From an uncultured Rhodocyclaceae bacterium (lineage in GTDB: Bacteria > Pseudomonadota > Gammaproteobacteria > Burkholderiales > Rhodocyclaceae), in NCBI GenBank assembly GCA_903930805.1, contig CAIYZZ010000052.1, positions 1 to 6,622 on the forward strand: a DNA stretch of 6,622 bases. Direction: 5' to 3'. The notes under the pieces were generated by a model. It was not told where the DNA came from. It saw only the letters and a list, made by a program, of their open reading frames with translations, and made no database searches. The translations under genes were made by a program, and so were the position numbers. Each line of letters starts with the position of its first letter. Position 1 is the first letter of the stretch. Below, piece by piece: positions 1 to 6,622 of this stretch.

Positions 1-2
1 AC

Positions 3-236
3 ACGGAGGAGCGCATCATCGCTACCAGGGAGAAGCTTGCCGCCTATATCCCCGAGGGAGCACACGTCGGCATTCAACTGAGCATGGAACAACTCAGTGA
101 AGCCATCATGACGCACAATGCCTCAAAAAAAGCCCCGGGGAAAAACCTGCTAATGCCCAAACCCAAGCTCGATCGTCACTTCAAGGTGGAAGGCCGCTGG
201 CGTCGGGTCTCAGCAACGCCCGGGCGGAAGTTTTGA
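3..236 (+). CDS. 3' end of an unrecognised gene
   Basis: The reading frame is open from the left window edge for 77 codons and ends at TGA 234-236; the other two forward frames close early. Third codon positions are mostly G or C, as in a real GC-rich gene. The visible part has an acidic/mixed helix-like N-terminal half (EERIIATREKLAAYIPEG) and a basic C-terminal tail (residues about 40-77) rich in Lys, Arg and Pro, including PKPKLDRHFKVEGRWRRVS, which could bind nucleic acid. I do not recognise the family and assign no function. An in-frame ATG at 92-94 has no Shine-Dalgarno sequence, so I take this as the tail of a longer gene. No clear terminator follows. Confidence 0.6.
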   Translation, partial: TEERIIATREKLAAYIPEGAHVGIQLSMEQLSEAIMTHNASKKAPGKNLLMPKPKLDRHFKVEGRWRRVSATPGRKF

Positions 237-345
237 ACCACAATGCCGAGGCCTGTTTCTGTCCCCCCGACAACCCAACCCGTGTAACTCCCCGCAGTTT
301 ATTGTCTGGCATAGCGCCAGTGCAGGCTGGGTAGTCGCTCCTGTG

Positions 346-384
346 ATGTTTATTTCATTCCGCCTTAACGGCGATCAAAGGTGA
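346..384 (+). other. possible 12-codon upstream ORF
   Basis: ATG 346-348 opens a 12-codon frame (MFISFRLNGDQR) that ends at TGA 382-384. The stop lies inside the AAAGGTGA ribosome binding site (377-384) of the next gene, whose TTG start is at 389. That geometry would let ribosomes finishing the short ORF couple to the downstream start. The ORF has no strong Shine-Dalgarno sequence of its own, and an ORF this short can arise by chance. Confidence 0.2.
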
Positions 385-388
385 CCTT

Positions 389-565
389 TTGGCCAAACCA
401 AATTACCAATTCGAGAAGCGTCAAAAAGAATTAGCGAAAAAGAACAAGAAGGAAGAAAAGCGTCGGCAAAAACTCAAGGACAATACTGGCGCAGAGGGCG
501 TTAGCCAAGAGGTATCTGAGGGGGTGATATCCGGTGATGACTTGCCCGGCACCGAGAAACATTAA
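389..565 (+). CDS. small Lys/Arg/Glu-rich conserved protein, TTG start
   Basis: Encodes 58 residues beginning MAKPNYQFEKRQKELAKKNK. The first 33 or so residues are a highly charged, probably helical stretch of alternating basic and acidic residues; the last 25 are acidic and probably disordered. I recall short proteins with this MAKPNY..EKRQKELAKK signature as common, uncharacterised genes in beta- and gammaproteobacteria; the function is unknown. The start is TTG 389-391, chosen because the family N-terminus begins MAKPNY and because AAAGGTGA (377-384) lies four bases upstream; no in-frame ATG exists. Stop TAA 563-565. The next gene is convergent, 32 bases away. A short inverted repeat (AAAGGT-G-ACCTTT, 377-389) overlaps the ribosome binding site. 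Confidence 0.7.
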   Translation: MAKPNYQFEKRQKELAKKNKKEEKRRQKLKDNTGAEGVSQEVSEGVISGDDLPGTEKH

Positions 566-597
566 CCTGGGCCTGCTGGACAGAGTAGCGGGGAGGT

Positions 598-963
598 TTA
601 TGCCGCCACGGGGAAATGTTGTGAAACTATAGTCTTTAGAGCACGCTCAATGCGGAAGTTTGGTTGCACCTGGAGCCAGGGTAAGCACTCGGCAAGGTTC
701 AAGGCAATCCCGACTTTGTTTTCCATCGTGATACGTTGCTCACACAGGCGCTGTAGCTCGGCTGCGCACTGTTCCTGGATGCTTTCTGCCGGTGCCAGTT
801 CGCTGACAACCAGTGCGACGGCAAGCAGGTCTGACTGATGTTGTTCAGAAAACCAAGGCTCACCGATAGCTGTCAGGGCCACCAGGGCCGGTAATTCTGT
901 TTTCACTCTGTTCTTGATCCCAAGAGGAAGAACGCTTGTCTGTTTAGAACTGGGCTTGCGCAT
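598..963 (-). CDS. conserved hypothetical protein, cytoplasmic
   Basis: Encodes 121 residues beginning MRKPSSKQTSVLPLGIKNR. There is no signal peptide or membrane segment. The middle is hydrophobic and helical (PALVALTAIGEPWF, residues about 25-38; DLLAVALVVSELAP, about 44-57), and the C-terminal part has an ECLPWLQVQPN segment (about 91-101). It resembles, from memory, an unnamed small protein of betaproteobacteria; I cannot assign a function. The start ATG 961-963 (minus strand) is preferred over an in-frame start at 1008 because a Shine-Dalgarno GGAGA (969-973) sits five bases upstream and the extra N-terminus (MPPYSVRRHPLPEIS) looks non-coding. It is divergent from the secreted-protein gene at 1104; the 140-base gap holds an inverted repeat at 983-1007. 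Confidence 0.65.
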   Translation of the reverse strand: MRKPSSKQTSVLPLGIKNRVKTELPALVALTAIGEPWFSEQHQSDLLAVALVVSELAPAESIQEQCAAELQRLCEQRITMENKVGIALNLAECLPWLQVQPNFRIERALKTIVSQHFPVAA

Positions 964-982
964 CGAAATCTCCGGCAAAGGA

Positions 983-1007
983 TGCCGCCTTACTGAGTAT
1001 GGCGGCA
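983..1007. repeat. 7-bp inverted repeat in the leader of the 598-963 gene
   Basis: TGCCGCC (983-989) and GGCGGCA (1001-1007) are perfect inverted repeats around an 11-base loop. They lie 20-44 bases upstream of the minus-strand ATG and just upstream of its GGAGA ribosome binding site. It could be an RNA hairpin in the leader or a protein-binding site. No U-tract follows, so it is not an intrinsic terminator. Short GC repeats occur by chance in this composition. Confidence 0.3.
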
Positions 1008-1050
1008 AGATTTATCTTTATTGTCGCTTCGAAATATTTTTCTGGGTGCT

Positions 1051-1059
1051 TGGTATCAT
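1051..1059 (+). promoter_or_regulatory. candidate extended -10 promoter for the secreted-protein gene
   Basis: TGGTATCAT fits the extended -10 pattern TGnTATnAT, with a five-of-six -10 hexamer (1054-1059). I see no good -35 hexamer 16-18 bases upstream, which extended -10 promoters can do without. It would start transcription near 1066, giving a leader of about 38 bases that includes the AGAGGTGA ribosome binding site at 1091-1098. Confidence 0.3.
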
Positions 1060-1103
1060 CAAGGCAGATTTCGTGCCATGAAATCAGATAAGAGGTGACT
1101 TTC

Positions 1104-1460
1104 ATGACCGCAATGATCCGACTCATGTTTGCCCTGACGCTTGGCGTCTGGATAGTGGTTGCGCCAGCGGAAACGGGTCGCCAGACACAAGCCCGAGCAA
1201 TGATGCCACCGCAAAGTCGCGTACCTGATAGCAAGCAGCTCGAGAAAGAGTTGCAGCAACTAACCTGGCAGCAATTCCGGATGGTTATCGAGGCCATCCC
1301 GAGATTGAAGGCTGATGTGGAAGCACACGGCCCGGCCGGATGGCAATACGTCAAAGCGAAATACCCGAGCCATGCCTGGAAGAAAAATATCGATCGGCTC
1401 GATGACAACGAAAAGCGCCAGCTGGCCCGTTTGATTCTGGATGCCAGAAAATCCAGGTAG
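1104..1460 (+). CDS. small secreted (periplasmic) hypothetical protein
   Basis: Encodes 118 residues. Residues 1-22 form a Sec-type signal peptide: MTAMIR, then a hydrophobic core LMFALTLGVWIVV (7-19), then APA (20-22), a plausible signal peptidase I site before Glu23. The mature part of about 96 residues is soluble and charged, without cysteines. It has a QLTWQQFRMVIEAIPRLK helix, a GPAGWQYVKAKYPSHAWKKN segment and a terminal RLDDNEKRQLARLI helix. I recall uncharacterised betaproteobacterial proteins with the same W..FR.VIE..P.LKA.VEA.GP.GWQYV pattern; function unknown. The start ATG 1104 is chosen over an in-frame GTG at 1095 because that GTG is part of the AGAGGTGA ribosome binding site (1091-1098), five bases before the ATG. 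Confidence 0.7.
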   Translation: MTAMIRLMFALTLGVWIVVAPAETGRQTQARAMMPPQSRVPDSKQLEKELQQLTWQQFRMVIEAIPRLKADVEAHGPAGWQYVKAKYPSHAWKKNIDRLDDNEKRQLARLILDARKSR

Positions 1461-1484
1461 CCCCCGTTCAAGAAATGCGCCGGA

Positions 1485-1513
1485 TTGAAGTAACTATATC
1501 AGAGTGATATAGT
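1485..1513 (+). promoter_or_regulatory. sigma-70-like promoter of higBA
   Basis: TTGAAG (1485-1490) is a four-of-six -35 match. A 17-base spacer separates it from TATAGT (1508-1513), a five-of-six -10 match. Transcription should begin about seven bases after the -10, at 1520-1521, which is the A of the higB ATG. No Shine-Dalgarno sequence lies between the -10 and the ATG, so a leaderless mRNA is predicted. Nearly all of the promoter lies inside the palindrome at 1489-1517. Confidence 0.7.
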
Positions 1514-1517
1514 TACT
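1489..1517. promoter_or_regulatory. 29-bp perfect palindrome, probable HigA operator
   Basis: AGTAACTATATCA (1489-1501) and TGATATAGTTACT (1505-1517) are perfect 13-bp inverted repeats separated by GAG (1502-1504). The site covers the end of the -35, the whole spacer and the -10 of the higBA promoter. A bound dimer would block RNA polymerase, as expected for autorepression by an HTH antitoxin. No U-tract follows the repeat, and it stands before rather than after an operon, so a terminator role is unlikely. That HigA is the ligand is inferred from position and from family behaviour. Confidence 0.75.
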
Positions 1518-1520
1518 GAC

Positions 1521-1823
1521 ATGCACATCATCTCGCTCAAAATGCTGCGCAACTTCTGGAAGAAACACCCGGAAGCCGAGCAGCCATTGCGGAACTGGCA
1601 TGCCGTCGCGGAGCATTCGCGTTTCACCGACTTCGCCGATCTTAAGCAAAGTTTTGGCAGTGCGGATTACGTGCCGCCCTATACGGTGTTCGATGTCGGC
1701 GGCAATAACTTTCGAGTCGTTGTCATCGTTCGCTACGGTGACGGCAAGATGTTTGTGCGCTGGGTAATGACCCACAGGGAGTACGACGACTGGTGCAAGC
1801 TCTACAGGAAAGGCAAGGTGTGA
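1521..1823 (+). CDS. higB: HigB toxin, RelE-like mRNA interferase
   Basis: Encodes 100 residues of the HigB toxin family, small RelE-fold nucleases that cut mRNA, usually on translating ribosomes. Visible family signatures are the N-terminus MHIISLKMLRNFWKKHP, the core VFDVGGNNFRVVVIVRY (56-72) and VRWVMTHREYDDW (79-91), with the tail RKGKV. These match remembered E. coli HigB (MHLI start, VFNVGGNELRVV, REVMTHKEYD, tail KGKV; 104 residues), so the gene is full length. This fit fixes the start at ATG 1521, although no Shine-Dalgarno sequence precedes it; the -10 box ends seven bases upstream, so the mRNA is probably leaderless. The toxin-first order is typical of hig operons. The stop TGA 1821-1823 is two bases before higA. 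Confidence 0.92.
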   Translation: MHIISLKMLRNFWKKHPEAEQPLRNWHAVAEHSRFTDFADLKQSFGSADYVPPYTVFDVGGNNFRVVVIVRYGDGKMFVRWVMTHREYDDWCKLYRKGKV

Positions 1824-1825
1824 TT

Positions 1826-2248
1826 ATGGGTGCTGTGACAGAAAACTTCGATATCAAGACGCTGCAGAAAACTTGGACGGCTTTTGATCGCGTTGCTCAT
1901 CTGCGTCCGATTCGCAACGATGAGGAATACGACCATACCGTTGCCTTGATGAACAATCTGCTCGATATCGTCGGGGACGGCGAGAATCATGCCCTTTCCG
2001 GCCTGCTCGACTTGGTGGGTGAACTGGTGGAGGATTACGATGCCGAGCATTTCGCAATCGAGGCATCAGATCCCAAGGAAGTTTTGCGCTACCTCATCGA
2101 GACGCGTGGCCTCAAACAGGGCGATCTGGCCGAGGTCGTGCCGCAGAGCAACCTGTCAGCCATTCTTGCCGGCAAGCGCAAGATCAGTGCAACTCTGGCC
2201 GGCAAGCTGGCGAAGTTCTTCAACATCAGTCCGGCAGTCTTCGTGCCG

Positions 2249-2254
<6 letters not shown>
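1826..2254 (+). CDS. higA: HigA antitoxin, HTH transcriptional repressor
   Basis: Encodes 142 residues, close to the 138 of E. coli HigA. Residues about 10-80 are the N-terminal helical part (including [18 protein letters not shown], 29-46), which in this family takes part in dimerisation and toxin binding. Residues about 84-138 are an XRE-type helix-turn-helix: [20 protein letters not shown], then a recognition region [14 protein letters not shown] (108-121) and [16 protein letters not shown]. It should neutralise HigB and repress the operon at 1489-1517. The start ATG 1826 is preferred over an upstream in-frame start at 1793 because it follows the toxin stop by two bases and has AAGGTG (1815-1820) five bases upstream. 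Its last Ser codon (TCA 2249-2251) is, on the other strand, the TGA stop of recQ; the two genes converge with a 6-bp overlap. Confidence 0.92.
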
Positions 2255-4083
<1,829 letters not shown>

Positions 4084-4087
<4 letters not shown>

Positions 4088-5835
4088 AACCTGTGGCGTT
4101 GATGTGCCCGCTGTACCTTCGCGTAGGCCTCAAGCAGGCGCTGGTGCATGGCACAACCTTTGAGGCCGCTACCTGGTGCTGCGATGGCAAAAAAGCGCTG
4201 TTCGCCTTCGAGCAGGGCTTCGGCCTGTTCCACCACGTCGGCACCGTAAAGCTGGCGTAGTGAATCGCCACAGGCATCGGTGCGCTCCGCGTCGTCGAGC
4301 TGGATCAGGGTATCGATGCAGCGATAGACGAGGCGGCGGCCGGGGTTGATCTGCTCGAAATGCAGGATCCAGCTAAGCCCTTCGCGGATGGCTTCCTCGT
4401 CCCCGCTGGCGAGTGCCAACAAGGTTTTGAGCTCGCCCACACGCAAGTCTTCCCAGAGTGTGCCGGCGTCGGCTGCCAGGCCAATGAGTGCGGGAACCGG
4501 GCGTTGGTCGTCGATGCTACTTTCGTTCAGCATGTCGAGCAGGTTGGCGCATTCGTCGTCGTCGAGTTCCGGTAGTTGCAGGATGGCAGCGCGCAGCGGG
4601 TTGCCGACGCTGTTGTTCTCCCATGCCAGGTCATCCACCGGATAGATCTCCGACATGCCCGGTACGAGAATGCGGCAGGTATAGACGCCGAGATGCTCGA
4701 AGTCGGCGACGTAGATGTCGTGGCCCATGGCGTGGATGCGTTCGATCAGCCAGTTGCAGTCGTGCTCGGTCGCCGCATCCGGCGTGCTGAAGTTCCAGTC
4801 GCAGAAGTCGAAGTCGGGCGTGTCGCCGAGGTAGTTCCAGTGGAGGATGCCGCTCGAGTCGACGAAGTGGATTTCGAGATTAGGCGCGCTGGCGATCTCA
4901 TCCAGGTCGAAACCCGGCTCGGGAAAACCGCCCAGGGCATCAAGCGCACGGCCCTGCAACAGCTCGGTGAGCGCGCGTTCGAGTGCGACGTCGAAGCGTG
5001 GGTGGGCGCCGAAACTCGCGTAGCAGCCCTGATCCTGCGGGTTGAGTAGTGTGACGTTCATCACCGGAAATTGGCCGCCCAGCGAGGCATCCTTGACGAG
5101 GATGCCGAAGCCGGCGGCACGCAAGGCTGCGATGCCGGCAGAAATATTCGGATAGCGCGCAATGACGTCATCAGGTACGTCTGGCAGGCACAGCCCCTCG
5201 GCGATGACGCGGAACTTGATGTGGCGCTCGAAAATTTCCGCGAGCGCCTGGGTGCGCGCCTCGGCCAGCGTGTTACCCGCTGACATGCCATTGCTTACAT
5301 ACAGGTTGCCGATGATGTTGACCGGGAACCAGACAATCGCGCCGTCCTTCTGGCGCACATAGGGCAGGGCGCAGATGCCGCGATCCGCGTTGCCGGAATT
5401 CAGGTCGACCAGCGCGTCGGCGTCGATGCCGCCCTCGGGGTTGTAGAAGTCCTGCAGTTCCGGCGTGAGAAGTTCGCGCGGCCAGCTGTTGTCGTCCGGC
5501 AGCGGAAACCATTGCTCCCGTGGGTAATGCACGAAGTCGCGCTTGGCGATGTCCTCGCCCAGGTAATAGTGCGTCCAGAAATAGTTGCAGGAGAGGCGCT
5601 CAAAGAATTCGCCGAGCGCACTCGCCAGCGATGCCAATTTTGTCGCGCCCTTGCCGTTGGTAAATAAAAGCGGGCAGTCGCGGTCGCGCACATGCACAGA
5701 CCAGACACCCTCGACGGGATTAAGCCAGGAGCGTTCCTCGAGATGAAAGCCGAGCTGCGCCAGCTTGTGTTGCATGGTGGCGATGGAGGTTTCGAGCGCG
5801 GCATCCTTGCCCGTGATGAACGTTTGGTGGTGCAT
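4084..5835 (-). CDS. ycaO: YcaO, ATP-dependent YcaO-family protein
   Basis: Encodes 583 residues and matches remembered E. coli YcaO (586 residues) along its whole length, e.g. N-terminus [25 protein letters not shown] and [14 protein letters not shown]. YcaO proteins use ATP to activate amide bonds. E. coli YcaO has been linked to RimO-dependent beta-methylthiolation of ribosomal protein S12, but its exact reaction is unsettled. Visible ATP-site elements: TNGKGATK (59-66), Glu76-x-x-Glu79-Arg80 in [10 protein letters not shown], and NGMSAGNT (182-189) followed by Glu192, Gln196, Glu200 and Glu203-Arg204. A C-terminal helical domain covers about 430-575. The C-terminus (QRHRL) lacks the PxPxP tail of azoline-forming YcaO enzymes, and no precursor peptide or partner gene is nearby, which argues against a natural-product cluster. 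Start ATG 5835-5833 fits the family; a weak GGCGGA precedes it. Confidence 0.94.
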
Positions 5836-5839
5836 GGGG

Positions 5840-5875
5840 AATCCGCCGAATCGCTGAGAGATAAGGCGGCGGATT
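5840..5875. repeat. 9-bp inverted repeat flanking the ycaO transcription start
   Basis: AATCCGCCG (5840-5848) and CGGCGGATT (5867-5875) are perfect inverted repeats 18 bases apart. Read on the minus strand, the distal arm overlaps the candidate -10 box (5878-5873) and the proximal arm contains the ycaO ribosome-binding-like GGCGGA. The site could be an operator. It is unlikely to form an RNA hairpin because the predicted transcription start (about 5866) leaves the distal arm outside the mRNA. Confidence 0.35.
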
Positions 5876-5878
5876 ATA
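5873..5878 (-). promoter_or_regulatory. candidate -10 box for ycaO-recQ
   Basis: On the minus strand this is a perfect TATAAT. It would start transcription near 5866, about 30 bases before the ycaO ATG. No convincing -35 hexamer or extended TG is visible upstream, so the promoter may be weak or activator-dependent. It would serve both ycaO and the overlapping recQ. Confidence 0.4.
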
Positions 5879-5946
5879 GGGTGCTACTTCATGGAGATTC
5901 GCGCCGTCTTGCCAGCGCCGACTTTTAGCTTGACCTATCGATCTGT

Positions 5947-5975
5947 TTGTTATTGGCGGCAGTCTCGCCTATGAT
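5947..5975 (+). promoter_or_regulatory. sigma-70-like promoter of the nucleotidyltransferase-HEPN pair
   Basis: TTGTTA (5947-5952, four of six) and TATGAT (5970-5975, five of six) are separated by exactly 17 bases. Transcription should start at about 5981-5983, at the ATG of the nucleotidyltransferase gene (5982). No Shine-Dalgarno sequence is present before that ATG, so the mRNA is predicted to be leaderless. An alternative -35 TTGACC (5930-5935) has no well-spaced -10. Confidence 0.5.
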
Positions 5976-5981
5976 TGCGCC

Positions 5982-6329
5982 ATGCCGACAATAAGCGATA
6001 TATCCGTACCTGCTGTTCCACAAGCCGTTCGATTGGTACTTGATCGCTTGGCTGAGGAGTTGCCGAATGGTGCGCGGGTGATCGTATTTGGCTCCCATGC
6101 CGAAGGAACCGCCCGAGCCGACAGCGATATCGATCTTCTGATCATCGAACCTGAGGTGACAGATCGTGCTGCTGAAATGATTCGACTGTCTGCACTGCTT
6201 GGCCGGCAGCTCATTCCGGCGGATGTCGTCGTTATGAGCAGCGAAATGTTTGGTCGGCAGCGCGAAATTCCCAACACGTTCGCCTGGCGTGTTGCGCGGC
6301 AAGGCATCGAGTATGAATTCGTCCACTGA
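5982..6329 (+). CDS. minimal nucleotidyltransferase (MNT), probable antitoxin partner
   Basis: Encodes 115 residues of the small polymerase-beta-like nucleotidyltransferase family. The active-site signature is clear: VFGSHAEGTARADSDIDLLI, with Gly37-Ser38 and metal-binding Asp49 and Asp51; Asp81 in LIPADVVVMS is the likely third carboxylate. All catalytic residues are present, so it should be an active AMP/nucleotide transferase. In characterised MNT-HEPN systems this partner disarms a HEPN toxin by adding AMP to it; whether that holds for this subfamily is inference. The start ATG 5982 gives a normal family length but lacks a Shine-Dalgarno sequence. Its last 17 bases (6313-6329) overlap the start of the HEPN gene in another frame. 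Confidence 0.85.
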   Translation: MPTISDISVPAVPQAVRLVLDRLAEELPNGARVIVFGSHAEGTARADSDIDLLIIEPEVTDRAAEMIRLSALLGRQLIPADVVVMSSEMFGRQREIPNTFAWRVARQGIEYEFVH

Positions 6330-6622
6330 CTATGCGGTTGCCTTGCTGGGTAAAGCCCGTGATGACGGCTATGTTGTTCGTAGCATGTCGGCTGATGCCG
6401 CTGCACCGAATTGGATCATCGGTTTTCATGCCCAGCAGTCGGTTGAAAAATCGCTCAAGTCGGTACTGGCAAGGCATGAGATAGAATTTCCGAGAACGCA
6501 CAACCTCTCGATGCTGATCGAGTTACTGCGGATTCACGCAATCACCCTGCCGCCAGATGCCGATGATCTCGCCCGCCTGACACCGTTCGGCGTGGCGCTA
6601 CGCTATGACGATACTGTCGGCG
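6313..6622 (+). CDS. HEPN-domain protein, probable toxin partner (cut by window end)
   Basis: Starts at ATG 6313, inside the nucleotidyltransferase gene, and stays open for 103 codons to the window edge. An AAGG (6301-6304) lies eight bases upstream. The protein begins MNSSTDYAVALLGKARDDGY, then shows the HEPN core FHAQQSVEKSLKSVLARHE, the family PRTHNLSMLIELL segment, and TPFGVALRYDD near the edge, matching the usual LTPYAVxxRYP region of HEPN proteins paired with nucleotidyltransferases (PF05168 type). HEPN proteins are helical and often RNases with an R-x4-6-H motif; the C-terminal helix that would carry it is beyond the window, so toxicity cannot be judged. The gene pair and overlap support a joint function. 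Confidence 0.85.
   Translation, partial: MNSSTDYAVALLGKARDDGYVVRSMSADAAAPNWIIGFHAQQSVEKSLKSVLARHEIEFPRTHNLSMLIELLRIHAITLPPDADDLARLTPFGVALRYDDTVG

Noticed and set aside
944..1471. A 175-codon minus-strand reading frame spanning the secreted-protein gene.
   Set aside because: The plus-strand gene in the same place has a signal peptide, a ribosome binding site and a family-like core. The minus frame has none of these and runs through the intergenic control region.
1489..1517. The perfect palindrome read as an intrinsic terminator for the upstream secreted-protein gene.
   Set aside because: The stem is AT-rich, no U-tract follows, and it coincides with a well-spaced promoter, so an operator is the better reading.
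1793..1825. An upstream in-frame start that would extend HigA by 11 residues into higB.
   Set aside because: The ATG at 1826 has a well-placed AAGGTG and gives the usual family N-terminus and length; the extension (MQALQERQGVI) is higB coding sequence read in another frame.
4576..5049. A 157-codon plus-strand reading frame opposite ycaO.
   Set aside because: It is the antisense shadow of a gene conserved along its whole length; the Val/Glu/Ala-rich translation shows no domain and no ribosome binding site was seen.

Overview
The window looks like chromosomal DNA from a betaproteobacterium. The high GC content, GC-rich third codon positions, a small KRQKELAKK-type basic protein and close full-length relatives of Escherichia coli YcaO, RecQ and HigBA point to Proteobacteria. 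The feel of the two unnamed proteins suggests the Rhodocyclales neighbourhood. That placement is inference from memory of family sequences, not from a search.

Layout. The left end (3-1460) holds four small genes: the 3' end of an unrecognised gene (+, 3-236), a TTG-started 58-residue lysine-rich protein (+, 389-565), an unnamed cytoplasmic protein (-, 598-963) and an unnamed secreted protein (+, 1104-1460). Next comes a complete type II toxin-antitoxin operon, higB-higA (+, 1521-2254), whose promoter lies inside a perfect 29-bp palindrome. Facing it is a two-gene operon on the minus strand, ycaO (5835-4084) followed by recQ (4087-2249). These two genes share a 4-base GTGA stop/start overlap. 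The recQ and higA reading frames converge and overlap by 6 bp. Divergent from ycaO at the right end is a nucleotidyltransferase-HEPN pair (+, 5982-6329 and 6313 to the window edge), a second toxin-antitoxin-like module; the HEPN gene is cut off by the window end.

How the parts relate. HigA should neutralise the HigB mRNA interferase and repress the operon at the palindrome. YcaO and RecQ are normally housekeeping proteins (an ATP-dependent YcaO enzyme linked in E. coli to ribosomal protein S12 methylthiolation, and a 3'-5' DNA repair helicase); their coupling here is unexpected. The ycaO-recQ pair therefore sits between two TA-type modules.

The most notable signal is that both TA-type operons have a good sigma-70-like promoter whose -10 box ends only 6-7 bases before the first ATG, and neither ATG has a Shine-Dalgarno sequence. 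This predicts leaderless mRNAs for both first genes, whereas higA, inside its operon, has a normal ribosome binding site. I saw no tRNA, rRNA, insertion sequence, CRISPR array or convincing intrinsic terminator, and no gene-free stretch longer than about 155 bases. Nothing here proves a wholly new system.
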